The position numbers and the translations under genes were made by a program. This document shows, one piece after another, positions 1 to 12,816 of a stretch of 64,000 nucleotides of DNA; position 1 is the first letter of the stretch, and each line of letters starts with the position of its first letter. This stretch comes from Anabas testudineus. Its lineage: Eukaryota; Chordata; Actinopteri; Anabantiformes; Anabantidae. The notes beneath the pieces are model-generated. The model was not told the origin of the DNA and made no database searches. It saw nothing but the letters and a program-made list of their open reading frames with translations. The stretch covers positions 20,314,297-20,378,296 of the forward strand of contig NC_046622.1 of assembly GCF_900324465.2 (NCBI RefSeq). Reading direction: 5' to 3'.

Positions 1-2304
1 GTGATGCGGAGCTGAGATGTGTCAGTGTACGGGACCTGGAGCTTTTGTATGTCTTCACTTCCATTGCACACGTTCTCGTCTGTGGCAGCACCTGAAAAAT
101 ATAGACACACACTCCTGATTTCTTTTAGCTCAGTCACATTACATTATATATTGTACACTAACCTTACAGTAAGTCTTGAAGAAAGGTGTGTTTCTACTAT
201 ATACTGTGCATCTATTTACATTTCAAAGCACTATTTTGCACATTCAGAATCACATTAACATAAATAAGTTACAAGACAAGTTCCATTTTAAAAATATCTT
301 ATATCTACTTCAGGTTTTTGTGTAGTATCAAAAGATTATAATAAATGTCTAGAGTTTCTCCTTGAGGCACCTGCTAACTTTTTAACACAGTATGCTCCAC
401 TGAGGCAGAACCACAAAGAACACTAATGTGTGACTATCACGTTATTTAAAAAAAAAACAAACAAAAAAAGCACTATTCTCACTTTTTTCTAGTCTGCAGT
501 TGAATGCATCCTCCCAGAATTCAGTAAGAATTGGGGAAACTGCCACTTTAGTGGGAGAGAGATCCAGCAGGAAGTCTCTCAGACCTGGGATGACAGATCG
601 TGGAATACCAAATCCAATGGCTCCAGCACAGAAAGTGAACTTCAGCATGTCCGGGTGAGTCACCCAGGACTCACTGCCTATCCACTGACGAGGTGGAGAA
701 GGCACAAGAGACAGCTCTTCGAAAAGCATCGTCATGTCTCCAGAGGATACAAATGCCACAACAACCAGAGATGTTGACCTGGAGAAATATTATACTTTCA
801 TTTAAAGGATATTTATTATATTTTAGAGCAATGAAATCAAAGGTGAAGAAAGCAGAAAGATAAATAAATTGCTGCTATTAACACACATACAACATTTTTT
901 TATTCTCCTATTTCATCGTTTTGTGAGCAGGTCTGTATTAAGACAGGGGACACAATTATAAGCCATGATGTAGAAACCTGTTGATAACATCAGCCACTCT
1001 CTGGATCCTGCTACGTGGGTGGGTGCGAGAGAAAGATTCAGAGTATTCAACACAGATCCCCTCTTTCTGTGCTGCATTCAGGAAAGAAGCCATGCCATTA
1101 TTTCCATAATCTGAATCTGAGCGGACAGCACCTATCCACGTCCAACCAAATTGTTTCACCAGCTTGGCCAGAGCTTCAGACTGAAACTGGTCACTGGGAA
1201 TTGTTCTGAAGAAACTGGGATACTGCTGCTTATTGGACAAGCATGCACAAGTGGCAAAGTGGCTCACCTAATGGAAAATAACACAATATACTTATTTATT
1301 GGCAAAATCAGGAAACACATATTCAAACCACATTTTACCAAAACATATTTACTTGAGGAATATTAAAGGACCCGATGACACGAGACATGCTGATGGATGG
1401 TGTGGAGCCAGATGTACCAACAATAGCCATGACCATACCAGACTGTGAACAATTGTCACCAGTGTAAAACATTGGATCCAGGCCATTTGTAAGCTGGAAT
1501 GCTACTTCCACTGCAATAGGAACTGAGGCACATGAGTCATGGATCTGATAACCGAGTCGGACGCCCGGAAGCAGTTTTACGTTGTTGTTAATCTCCTTAA
1601 TGGCAAAGACCATTGCACGTGAGAAGCGCAGTTCTCTGGAGTTAATTCTGCACACAGACAGTCAGTGCATATAAGAAAAGGACAGTTCTTAGTGGTAACA
1701 GAAAGCGTACAATAAGCAAGTACAGTTCAGAGTTTTGGACAGTAACTGAAGCATTAAATCAGCCAAATACAGTGTCATGTTTTTTTGAAACCTCATTCTT
1801 CTATTTCTGTCAGTATAATTTATCATTGACATGTTCACATACTGATTTGGCCATTAAAGTGATACAATTTTTAAACTTTCACATAAACAACATTGCAACA
1901 AGATTGTATTCACATCATACCAATTTCAGACAAACAGTTCTGCTGTCACACAGTTTAACAGCCATATATTCCCCAGTTCACCTTCTTACTAACCTCCCTG
2001 TGCACCTTAGTGGCTCAGGCATGGTGGTGTAGCTACGCTTCACTGTATCCATGTTGCTATGTATGGAGAAAACACCCCCAATAACATAGTCACCATCCTT
2101 TGAGAATGAAGGTAGACGAGCAGAACCCTGCAGCTTACATATGACAGATGAAGCCTGAGATCTGACCACAGCACCATCTTGAGCCTGTGTGCAGCCAGTC
2201 CTTAGTTTCAGGCCACTCCCACAATCATTCAAATCAAGTGCTGAGTTCACTTCTAAGAAACTTAGAGCTAATTTCAAACTAATTATGAGAGCTGAGATCT
2301 CCAT
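1..2304 (-). CDS. V2R-1: vomeronasal type-2 (OlfC) receptor, 3' part outside window
   Basis: Class C GPCR of olfactory sensory neurons, seen from its 5' end. Exons on the minus strand: 1 at 1994-2304, 2 at 1353-1647, 3a at 978-1267, 3b at 483-778, 3c from 91 to beyond the left edge. All junctions are GT/AG and phases fit (2, 0, 2, 1). Exon 1 begins at an ATG reading MEISALIIS, a hydrophobic signal peptide. Exon 2 carries the [13 protein letters not shown] loop, exon 3a the SDYGNNG motif, and exon 3b IGSESW, all landmarks of the ligand-binding Venus-flytrap domain. The reading frame is open throughout. The exons for the remaining flytrap part, the cysteine-rich domain and the membrane domain must lie left of the window, so intactness of the whole gene is unknown. 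Exons 1 and 2 ([13 protein letters not shown]) differ from the other copies more than exons 3a/3b do. Confidence 0.93.
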
Positions 2305-2344
2305 CCCCCAAGTGTATGTATGTGTGCTTAAGTGTTTTTGCTGG

Positions 2345-2352
2345 TTTATATA
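2345..2352 (-). promoter_or_regulatory. TATA box of V2R-1
   Basis: TATATAAA on the minus strand, 41 bp upstream of the ATG. A CRE-like TGACGTA lies at 2383-2389. The same pair recurs upstream of the other copies, which implies a 5' UTR of only about 10-20 nt. Confidence 0.6.
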
Positions 2353-2520
2353 GCTTTTTAGAAAACTCTCCTCCTTCTTCTGTACGTCAACTTATTATAC
2401 ACTGGAGAGACGGTGCCCTTGCTCATAATGGTCTTTACCTCCATGTCTTTTAGTTCTTCTGGTGACACTTAGTGAAAGTTGTATTGTACATACACCTCAA
2501 AGAAGTAAAACTTTAATATA

Positions 2521-3800
2521 CAGGTGCTGGTCATATAATTAGAATATCTTCAAAAAGTTGATGTATTTCACCAATTCCATTCAAGAAGGGAAACTTGTAT
2601 AATGAATACACTGATATATTTCAAGTGTTTATTTCTTTTAATTTTGATGATTATAACTGACAACTAATGAAAACCCCAAATTTAGTATCTCAGAAAATTA
2701 GAATATTACTTAAAACCAATAGAAAGAAAGGATCTTTAGAAATCTTGGCCAACTGAAAAGTATGGACATGAAAAGTATGAGCATGTACAGCACTCAATAC
2801 TTAGTCGGGGCTCCTTTTGCCTGAATTACTGCAGCAATGCGGCGTGGCATGGAGTGGATCAGTCTGTGGCACCTCTCACGTGTTATGAGAGCCCGGGTTG
2901 CTCTGATAGTGGCCTTAAGCTCTTTTGCATTGTTGAGTCTGGAATATCGCTTCTTCCTCTTCACAATACCCCATAGATTTTCTATGGGGTTTAGGTCAGG
3001 CAAGATTGCTGGCCAATTAAGAACAGGGATACCATGGTCCTTAAACTAGGTACTGGTAGATTTGGCACTGTGTGCAGGTGCCAGGTCCTTTTGGAAAATG
3101 AAATCTGCATCTCCATGAAGTTGGTCAGCAGCAGGAAGTGTTCTAAGACTTCCTGGTATACAGCTGCGTTAACCTTGGACCTCAGAAAACACAGTGGAGA
3201 AACACCAGCAGATGACATGGCACCCCAAACCATCACTGACTGTGGAAACTTGACCTCAAGCAACGTGGATTCTGTGCCTCTCCTCTCTTCCTCCAGACTC
3301 TGGGACCCTGATTTCCAAAGGAGATGCAAAATTTACTTTCATCAGAGAACATAACTTTGGACCACTCAGCAGCAGTCCAGTCCTTTTTGTCTTTAGCCCA
3401 GACGAGCTTCTGATGTCTGTTGTTCATGTCTTGCATATGTCTGTGCGTAGTGGTTCTTGAAGCACTGACTCCAGCTGCAGTCCACTCTTTGTGAATCTCC
3501 CCCACATTTTCGAATGGGTTTGGTTTCGCAATTCTCTCCAGGGTGCAGTTATCCCTATTGCCTGTACACTTTTTTCTACCACATCTTTTCCTTCCCTTCA
3601 TCTCTCTATTAATGTGCTTGGACACAGAGCTCTGTGAACAGCCAGCCCCTTTTTTAATGACCTTTTGTGTCTTGCCCACCTTGTTCAAGGTGTCAATGGT
3701 TGTCTTTTGGACAACTGTCAAATCAGCAGTCTTCCCCATGATTGTGTAGCCTACAGAACTAGACCAAAAGACCATTTAAAGGCCTTTGCAGGTGTTTTGA
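2521..3800 (-). mobile_element. Tc1/mariner-family transposon, one end lost, transposase decayed
   Basis: The left end CAGGTGCTGGTCATATAATT at 2521 directly follows a TA (2519-2520), as expected for Tc1 insertion. The transposase runs on the minus strand from about 3739 (MGKTADLTVVQKTTIDTLNK, helix-turn-helix region) to about 2794. The catalytic triad is recognisable as SDESKF (about 3390-3370), FQKDLAPAH (about 3080) and DLNPIENLW (about 2990), but these lie in different frames, so at least two frameshifts separate them. The right terminal repeat is missing: similarity stops near 3800, just upstream of the start codon, in unrelated AT-rich DNA. It cannot mobilise itself. It lies between V2R-1 and V2R-2 and disrupts no exon. 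Confidence 0.88.
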
Positions 3801-5757
3801 GATGGAAAAATCCTTTTTTTTGTATCTAATTTTTTAGTGTCTGGGTGAGCCACAGATGTTCAATACTAAAAGACGTCCACAGAAGATATTCCCTTGCAGC
3901 AAATTGTGTTGACAAATATGGGCCGGACATGAAGTTACAATAACCTTGAACTTTGAGTTTCTTTAATTTTGTTTTGTTTTTTGTTTTTTTCTTTTTGAGT
4001 GATTTTGTGAGCTACAATAAGCTCTTAACTTTTACAGGCAATACATCTCTTCAGAGTAAATATTTTTTTTTATATTTTACTCAGTCTCTTCCATTTCTTG
4101 CTTTTATCAAACAGAAGGTGAATGTCTCCAAACCCTCATGTTATTCCTGATGAGAATCACTGAACTTTTCCACCACTTCTCCACACGTGATTAATGTGTA
4201 AATATTGCTTGTAGTCTTTTTTTGGTACTGTGGAGAGTTGTTCACCCACTCCCATGTTGAAACAAACACCAATGCATGGCAACCTAATGAGGCCTGTGGG
4301 TGTATCTTTTTCACTATCTTTCATCGAATCTCTTGCATTGAAACAGTTTGCCTGTAGTGATCCTACCAAGCCTATTACCCCATGTCATGAATAAAGTCAG
4401 TATCCAGTTTTATTTTGATTTTTTTTCATCCTGGTTCTACTCCTACTCACGCACTATTGACACTAATCAACCCAATTATAAGAACCCGTGCCTGGCCCTA
4501 TATAAACAAGGTCTCAAGGTTCTGCTAGTCTTTCTGATTTCTGCCTGTTTTTGACCAATTTCAGCCTAAATCCAGTCAAGTGGAATTAGGTGTGATTCTG
4601 ATTATCTCCTCTGTGGACTTCTGATTCTGCCTCTGGCCCCAAGGCTCAGACAGCCTCCCTGTGGTTTTTTCTTGGCACACTTTTCTGTTTTAGACTGTGG
4701 ATTCTGTCTGTTTGATTTTGATTTCTCTGGATTATGTATAGATATTGTGCTGTTGAACAGCATCTATGTTGAACTGAAGTCCAAAGTCTTCTTTACTTTC
4801 TTGTACATTACTGCATAAAAGCACTCCTTAAAGTTCACACTAGGTTGGTGCTATTGTTTAGGTTTTTGACCTGGGTCTTATGATACTATTACAGAAAGTA
4901 AATGTGTTTTATAACTTGTCCTCTGTACACACAACATTGAATTTGAAATTAAACACTCGAGATGTGAGTGAAGTTGAGACTTTCAGTTTTAATTCAAATA
5001 ATATGACAAATGTGTGGCATTAACCATTCAAGAATTACACCAAATAGCATACACACAGCCCCAAGTTCCAGACTTCAGGCAGTCATTGACTACAAATGAT
5101 TTTTATTCAATTAAAGACAATTCTTTTAATATGCTAGTTTATTCTATTATTAATGAGACCCCCAAAGTGTGTTTCGTTGTGGGTGTGTATGTGTGTGGTT
5201 AATGCTACAAGTTTGACAAACTTCTTGAAATAAATCTGAAACTCTTAAATTTGCTCACATCTTGATTGTTCATTTCAAATACAACATGGTGTGTATAACT
5301 CAAAATCCTTATCCCAATCTCATATATTTTCTCTATGTATCTATACATTTTTCAGTATGTATCTATATAATCAACATCACACCACATATAATTATTTTCT
5401 ATTTTTAAGTGGTCTTAATTGAAAGTTCTGACAATACAGTTGATTAAATATATCCAGCTTATGTTATCAATACTACTATATCATATACCTTTAATTATCT
5501 CCTGCAATATACATCAAGTGTGCAGTTATATTTTTAAAATTCAAATCATGTTCAAAAAGCAGTTCTTCAAAATATTAGGAACTCACATTGTTTTATGAAT
5601 TTTGACTTTATTTTAATGTTTTCGGATTAAAGTGGAAATTATTTGTAAACATTATGAGTAAAAAAGATCAGAAAATTACATTACATATTTAACATAAAAT
5701 ATTTAGCCATTGACCTATATACTGGATGTTGATTGGATGGTAACTATTTCCAGAAGA
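3801..5757. other. AT-rich spacer between V2R-1 and V2R-2
   Basis: No convincing gene, RNA or transposon end is visible. Open frames here are short and show no family resemblance. The right part is the 3' flank of V2R-2. Confidence 0.5.
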
Positions 5758-8700
5758 TTAGGTTTTGTTCATGACATGTTTCTTAGTGTTCTTTTCTGGT
5801 TTAAACACTATGATAAAACACTTTGGAGCAAATATACACAGTATTAGTCCAAAACTAGACGCTAGAATTGCAAATATCTCCACAGCCACAGTAAATTTCC
5901 CAGGAGAACTGACATAAGCTGGAATAAAAGTGATCCAGACTGCACAGAAGATCAGCATGCTGAAGGTGATCAGTTTGGCTTCATTAAAATTATCAGGTAG
6001 TTTCCGAGCTAGGACAGCTAACACAAAGCAGAAGACAGACAGTAGTCCTATGTACCCCAACACTGTCCAGAATGCAACAGATGAACCTAATGCACACTCC
6101 AGGATGATTTTCTCTTTGTATGTAGTTAGGTTTTTCATTGGAAAAGGAGGACTAAGAACCAACCAAACAGTACATATTAAAACTTGTATGAATGTAAAAG
6201 ACACCACAGTCATTCTCTGCTGTGGAGGACCAAACCATTTCATGACATTACTACCTGGAAGTGTAGCTTTGAAGGCCATTAACACAACTATAGTTTTCCC
6301 AAGTACACAAGAGATGCAGAGGACAAAGGTGATCCCAAACGCTGTGTGACGCAGCATACAGGACCACTCCGAGGGTGCTCCAATGAACGTTAATGAACAT
6401 AAGAAACACAGAGTCAAAGAGAAGAGCAGCAGGAAGCTCAGCTCAGAGTTGTTGGCCCTGACAATCGGGGATGTTCTGTGGTGAAAGAATACAGTCGCTG
6501 TTATAACAGCCAGACAGGCACCACCGATGGAGAATGTAGCCAGGATGATTCCTAGGACCTCAGTGAAGGAAAGAAACTCTACAGGCTTTGCGAAACAGGT
6601 GTCTCTTTCTGTGTTAGGCCAGAACTCTTTTGGGCAGGGGAAACAGTCAGTGGAATCTGAAAGAATGAATGAGAAAAAGTCTAAAATCTAAGTAATGCAG
6701 TAGATGTGGTAGATATGCACGTGGAAACATGTTTTTTTTACCTGTAGCATTACTGATCTCTCCCTCAGGACATGGTATACAGTCATAACAGCAGATGGGT
6801 TTTCCTTTCTGCAGCACTTTATGAGTTCCTGGACGACAGCTGTCAGAGCACACTGATACAGGCACCTGAAAAGTCAGACAGATATAGTATCACTCTTTGG
6901 TACATGGTTGTCATGATTATGTTTATATTCAATTATTGCTCATCACTTGTGTTCTGTCCTCCACCCAGGTGAGGCTCTTGTAGATATGGAACTCTTGGCC
7001 CACTGGCAGTGATGCATCATAGTACCCTACTGTCACCAACTCAATCCTGCCACTGCTGCTTTTCTGCCAGTTAACCAGCTCATACTTGGGCACAGGATCC
7101 CCGTTAGCATCAAATGACACATGATAACCATTTTGGGAAAAGTTCACTTTCTTCAGCTCAGTAAGAATCTGTGAGATTTAGCAAGAAACAGAAAGGATGA
7201 AAGCATGTATTATAGTTTTTTTTTTTTCTTTTAAAGGCACTCGAGTGTTCAATAATTAGTTTCAACTGACCTGTTTGGAGTCTATTCTGGTGATCTTATC
7301 ACACTGAGTTGTAGAATTTTTTTCCTGACACACAGCATTATGAATGGCATGAGCTATTGCATAAACAGCTTTGTACACCATGTTAGTGACACGAAGCTCA
7401 GATGTGTCGGTATACGGGCTCTGGAGCTTTTGTATGTCTTCTGTTCCATCACAGACACGCTTGTCTGTGGCAGCACCTGAAATATATGAAAACAGAGAAG
7501 TTTGTTTTGTTTAATTGCTCTCTTTTGTTGTCTTTTTTTTGTATTTACAACAAATGCAGACATTAATGTAATTATTTGTTCCAATTTCTTTTGGATGTGA
7601 AACAATAAATCGGAGAAAAAAGATTCTGTGATTCTGATGGCCTGACTGGGCTGTATTCACACTATACACTTGTGTCCAGGATATCATTGTTGACCTGGTA
7701 CAGACAAAACATCTACAATACAGCATCAACAGATTACGTGGGGTTCTTTACAGAGGTAAAACATATGTCTACCTCATGTTTAGTTCAATATCAACACATT
7801 TCAATTAAGGTCTAGTGATTGGTCTTGAAAGAACTGTTTTAAAACTTGAAACTCCAATCAGGCAGGCAGGTAACAAAACAACACAGCATTACCACACAGA
7901 CCCAACTGTAACCATGTTAATTAACAAAAAAGTACAACTTTCTCACGTTTTTTCAGACTGCAGTTGAATGCATCCTCCCAGAACTCAGTAAGTACTGGGG
8001 AAGCTGCCACTTTAGTGGGAGAGAGATCCAGCAGGAAGTCTCTCAGACCTGGGATGACAGATCGTGGAATACCAAATCCAATGGTTCCAGCACAGAAAGT
8101 GAACTTCAGCATGTCTGGGTGAGTCACCCAGGCCTCACTGCCTATCCACTGACGAGGTGAAGAAGGCACAAGAGACAACTCCTCCATCAATAATTTCATT
8201 TCTCCAAAGCCTGCAAATGCCACAATAACTATAGCTGTTGACCTGGGGAGATAAAAACAATTAAGTTTGAAAGATATATCAAGATTATAATATAAAGAAT
8301 CCTGACAGTGACTGACTATCAATAATACTATTAATTTTAAATGATTACTTGCCAATCCGGAACTAACAGAGAAAAATTAATTTCCAATCTTCTTTTGATA
8401 AACTTTTTTTACATGTAATGTGAAAAATGTAAGGAACACAAGCACAATAAGTTGTGTAGAAACCTGCGAATCACATCAGCCACTCTCTGGATCCTGCTAC
8501 GTGGGTCATTACGATAGAAAGACACTGAGTATTCAACACAGATCCTCTCTTTCTGTGCTGCTTTCAGGAAAGTTGCCATGCCATTATTTCCATAGTCTGA
8601 ATCTGAGCGGACAGCACCTATCCACGTCCAACCAAATTGTTTCACAAGCTTGGCCAGAGCTTCAGCCTGAAACTGGTCACTGGGAATTGTTCTGAAGAAA

Positions 8701-9146
8701 CTGGGATACTGCTGCTTATTGGACAAGCATGCACAAGTGGCAAAGTGGCTCACCTAAAAGAAAACAACATCATATAATCCTTTAACAGCATTAAAGATCA
8801 GCATGAACATATTTGAAAAAAGTTCGCCGGAAATTTTACATATTTACTTGAGGAACATCAAAGGGTCCGATGACACGCGACATGCTGATGGATGGTGTGG
8901 ACCCAGACTCACCAATAATAGCCATCAACATACCAGACTGTGAGCAGTTGTCGCTGGTGTAATACACTGGATCCAGGCCATTTGTAAGCTGGAATGCCAC
9001 TTTTACTACCATGGTAACTGAGGCACATGAGTCATGGATCTGATAACCGAGTGTGATGCCTGGAAGCAGCTTGGTGCTGTTGTTAATCTCCTCAATCGCA
9101 AAGATCATTGCACGTGCAAAGTGCAGTTCACGTGGTTCAATTCTGG

Positions 9147-9185
<39 letters not shown>

Positions 9186-9859
9186 TCAAGATGTATATAT
9201 GCTAAAGATTTACAATTTTAACATAAAAATAAAACAATGAAGGAGAACTGCAATTTTGGTCATGGACACCTTAGCTGCACTTCATCTGTCAGACAAATAT
9301 ACCTGAGAAAAAAAACAAAATTCAACAACATAACTATATTTTTAGTTAAAAACACAGAAAGTGCTTTTTTTTTTTCATATAGGCACACTTAAGCAAGTTA
9401 GCAAGTCAAGCAAATATTGATTTGGCTAGAAAATATATTTTTAGATTCAAATACAACATAAACATTACGCAAAAAGGTTATATTCATATCATTCAAATTA
9501 AAGGTTTTGGTTCCCACATAATCCAACATTCTTTTTTATCCCCCTGTTCTTCTTACTAACCTCCCTGTGCACACTACAGGTTCAGGCATGGTGGTGTAGT
9601 TATGCTTCACTGCTTGCAAGTTGTAATGTATAGAGAAAACTCCACCAATAATGTAGTCACCACCCATTGAGAACGCAGCTAGACGAGGGGTACTCTGTAG
9701 CTGACATGTGCTAGATGAATCCTCAGTACCGACTTCGATACCAGCTTTAAGCTGTGCATAGCCATACCATTGTTCAATAACATCCCCAGAGCCATTTAAA
9801 GCAAGAGCTGAATTCATCTCAAACAAACCCAAAGCAATAAACAAAGCACACATCTCCAT
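5758..9859 (-). CDS. V2R-2: vomeronasal type-2 (OlfC) receptor, intact, 876 aa
   Basis: Eight exons on the minus strand: 1 at 9561-9859, 2 at 8848-9142, 3a at 8464-8753, 3b at 7947-8242, 3c at 7271-7476, 4 at 6947-7168, 5 at 6742-6865, 6 at 5758-6656. All have GT/AG sites and matching phases. The start is the ATG of [10 protein letters not shown]; the in-frame TTG two codons upstream is ignored because sister genes begin at the equivalent ATG. Domain order: signal peptide, Venus-flytrap (exons 1-4), nine-cysteine domain (exon 5 plus start of 6), seven membrane helices, short tail ending [14 protein letters not shown] keeps the acid equivalent to CaSR Glu297, which contacts amino-acid ligands in that relative. 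Oddities: exon 1 is 12 nt shorter than in most copies and its 3' two thirds is almost identical to V2R-9, 50 kb away. Confidence 0.96.
9147..9184. repeat. (CA)n microsatellite in intron 1 of V2R-2
   Basis: About 38 bp of ACAC dinucleotide with one interruption, starting only a few bases from the exon 2 acceptor (on the minus strand a GT tract just upstream of the AG). It may affect splicing of exon 2 if its length varies. Confidence 0.9.
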
Positions 9860-9903
9860 CCTCAAGTGTATGCATCTGCATACAGTTATTACATATTCAC
9901 TGA

Positions 9904-9911
9904 TTTATATA
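9904..9911 (-). promoter_or_regulatory. TATA box of V2R-2
   Basis: TATATAAA on the minus strand, 45 bp upstream of the ATG at 9859. A CRE-like TGACGCA lies at 9943-9949. Confidence 0.6.
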
Positions 9912-9963
9912 ACTTTTTAGACAACAGTTTCCCTCCTTACTCTGCGTCAGCTCATGCTGCATC

Positions 9964-9994
9964 AGAGAGAGAGGGAGAGAGAGAGAGAGAGAGA
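9964..9994. repeat. (GA)n microsatellite upstream of V2R-2
   Basis: GA dinucleotide run in the promoter region. Shorter CATCAGAGAGAG runs sit at the same place in V2R-7 and V2R-9, so this is an expansion of an ancestral short tract. Confidence 0.85.
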
Positions 9995-10123
9995 GTGCTT
10001 ACCCAGAGACTAATCTTAAGCCTTTTAGTTCTTTGGGCTACATGTACTATATGACCTCTACTAAGTACACCTGTTTCTTTTCTCCTCTTGCAAAGTTGTT
10101 ATTGGAAAGATCTCTCAAATTTT

Positions 10124-12119
10124 GTCCTACCCTGTTGGGTCAGACGGTTGTTATACAAAGCCAGTTTAAAATAATGGTAATAAGACATAATTTTTCTTAC
10201 GCTAGTGTTTTGTTTTAATTTTAAGCAGTGGTGATATTCTCATGAGCACATGCTATATAATCACACTTTACATTTAGTTATTTGGCAGACGCCTTTATCC
10301 AGGCAACTTACAAGTGAGGTACAAAGCATGTAAATATCTAAGACAAGGAGACAAACTTTACAGTAAAGTGCTGCTTCACTTCTGAAAAAAGGTGTAGTAA
10401 ACACTATTGAGGGGCCTGTTAACTATAATGGTCAGCGTAAGTGTACCAAATGTTATGAATGAGTAAAACACAGTGAGACTTTCTTTTCGTGGTAAGGACA
10501 GTTTCAGGCTAGTTTTGCGTTGATATTGTTGATGTATTTTTTCTCTGCTTTTACAACCCTGTCATGGAGGCAGCAGGTAGTAGCTCAGACAATCCCAGTT
10601 TACCTTCAATGCAAATGAGGTTTACCAAAGTCTGTGCTGCAGCCATATATGACGGCTACCAAGTTGGTTACATGTGGCCTAAGGTGTATGGTACGAGGTC
10701 CACCTATGAACTACCTTATGTTTGAACAGTCATAAACAACTAGACAATCAATGTTTGGTACTGAAGTTCAATGACGAAACAACTGACACACCATTTATTG
10801 CTTTTATTAAGTACTCCACTATAACAGTAGCCACCAGGAGAATGAAAGAAGGCCGTCTGCATTCCAGACAAAAGGCTTTACTTTCCTGCAGGCACGATGT
10901 CTGGTATCAGTTGCATTTTTGATATGTGCAGTGTTGTCATGTCATGTTGATATGTATATAATGAAGCCGATATGCTTCTATTTTAATCAATCTACCTGTC
11001 AACATTTCCCCTTTGCATGTCACACATAAAATCAACATCTAAATATTTGTATGCCTTAGCATAAGATAATATTATCAAATATTAATATTATTTGGTCAAT
11101 GTGCATACAACTATCCATAGAAAGTAAGTATTTCTACAGAAAGTAGCAAAATATATCAAGTAAACATAGCTCACACAATCTAGCTTCCAATATGCTATTA
11201 CTATGGTATGCTCATAGAATGATGGTTTACAAGATGTAAACAAGTTGGGTTTTTTTGTTGTTGTTTTTTTGCTGCACATTCAAAGTGAAACAGGTAAAAC
11301 CAAAAGAATCTTATCTTAATGTAGTTTTCTAGCCAAGCTTTCACAATCATTGTTGGGTATTGAAGCAATTTGGCATAGTGGCAGGTGATGGTATTGCAAC
11401 TTACGGTACACAAAAAAGTATTTTTCTCTTAGTGAATCATTGCTAAATGAGCTGTAAAACCATGAATGTAATTTCTCTAAGCATGGCACACCTTCTTGGA
11501 AAGTTAAGAAGAGTCATAGAATTATTTTGTTTTTTCCCCATTTTTATGTGTGGGGCTCCAAGAGGCACAAATGGAGGTCGTGGCAAGTTTGCATTCTCCA
11601 AAAGCCAATATATTGGGTAATTCTAAAGGCTTGAATCTGATAAAAAAAAAAAAAAGAATGTTTTTTCAGACAATGCATACTGACCAATTTTAATAGGACA
11701 GAATGGGCACCATATTCCAGTTTGGCATCTAGTTCCTTTAATACATCCATTTTTTTACTCGCTGAAAACAATACCAGAGTAAGCACCTGCTTGTGTTTGT
11801 GATGTGTTTAATGCCGCTTTTTTGACCAGACGAAGACAATGTGTGATGTTGATGCAACAATCAACCTGGACCTGTTGACTTGGTGTGTCGTTGCATCTAC
11901 AGTAGGGGCACTGTAGGGTTGATCCAGATATGTTTTTTTTATATATGTGTTTTTGTGTTCATGTGTGTCCCTGGCCACTTAATAGCTGATAACTGATGAT
12001 AGCTGGGGGCATTACTGGGCAGAGTTTGGTAGTTATGGCAGACTCTCCTCTCCTTGTCTCTAGGTTACAATTGCTCAAGCTTTGTCTTCTTTACCTTTAT
12101 GAGGAACCTATCTTAAACT
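10124..12119. repeat. Segmental duplication, copy X (left part)
   Basis: Nearly collinear with 32421-34098, with a few indels (for example about 43 nt present before 34090 but absent before 12110, and a longer stretch here around 10650-10780). It continues across the LTR insertion at 16319. Around 10266-10313 it holds TTTGGCAGACGCCTTTATCC, a motif widespread in fish SINE/LINE-tail repeats. No gene is recognisable. The part from 10500 to 10800 is also related to 60690-61000 upstream of V2R-9, so this is the ancestral 5' flank of a V2R subgroup. Confidence 0.85.
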
Positions 12120-12124
12120 GAAGG
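12120..12124. repeat. Target-site duplication, left (GAAGG)
   Basis: GAAGG precedes the left LTR and recurs at 16319-16323 after the right LTR. The sister duplication has a single GAAGG at 34099-34103, which is the empty site. Confidence 0.92.
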
Positions 12125-12791
12125 TGTTACAATTCCCCCCTTCTGCCCCTGTCAGGTTGTTCTGTTTTGTTTTTGTTCTGTGTCTCACCCTCCTGCCACA
12201 CACCCATATATGGACTTCCTCCACTTTCCACCCTCCACTCCACACACCGGACTAATTACTGACTCAAGTCACCTGTGCATCACTCTGTTTTAAAAGCACC
12301 CCTCAGTCCTCAGTTCGGTGCTGGTTTGTCACACATTGCCTTCACCCTGAATTCATTCATGCTGCACACTACTCCTCCACATCTCTGGTCGGTCTGTTTG
12401 TTCGTTCGTTTGTTTGTCCGTAAGGCACCTGTCTGTTTTTGGTTTGTCTGTTTTGATTTGTTGGGTCTGCTTATGCAGCATTTTTTTGTTGTTACTTTGT
12501 CCTGTTAGTTTTGTATGTTTGTTTCCGTCTATCCTGCCTACTGCAGCGATTTTGGTTTGTTACTTTGTACATCTGCTTTGTTCGTTAGTTTGGTCCACAT
12601 TAGTGTGTAGTTTCAGTTGTTACTTTGTATGTTGGGTTATGGTTTTGTTTGTATGTTGTTACAGCGTTTTTGGGTCTCTTTAATTTGATACTTTGTTGGT
12701 TTGTGTAGTTTCCTGTGTCCCCTGCCCTTCTTTTGTTAATAAATGTATCTTTTTGTTCTTACTTGTTGGTCCCGTTAGTCTGTTCGTAACA
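12125..12791 (+). repeat. Left LTR
   Basis: TGTTACAATTCC at the start and GTTCGTAACA at the end. It contains a TTTAAAAGC promoter-like motif near 12290 and an AATAAA near 12740, giving the usual U3-R-U5 order on the plus strand. Confidence 0.9.
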
Positions 12792-12816
12792 GAACAAACC
12801 AGCCACTATTGCAACC

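Noticed and set aside
5930-6349. Plus-strand open frame (139 aa) opposite the membrane exon, repeated in all V2R copies
   Set aside because: It is the antisense shadow of the highly conserved exon 6; it recurs only because the sense exon is conserved, and has no start context or family of its own.
5758-9859. Assignment as calcium-sensing receptor or T1R taste receptor
   Set aside because: Large tandem array, short cytoplasmic tail of about 15 residues, and V2R-type exon plan fit OlfC/V2R; CaSR has a long tail and T1Rs are not in arrays of this kind.
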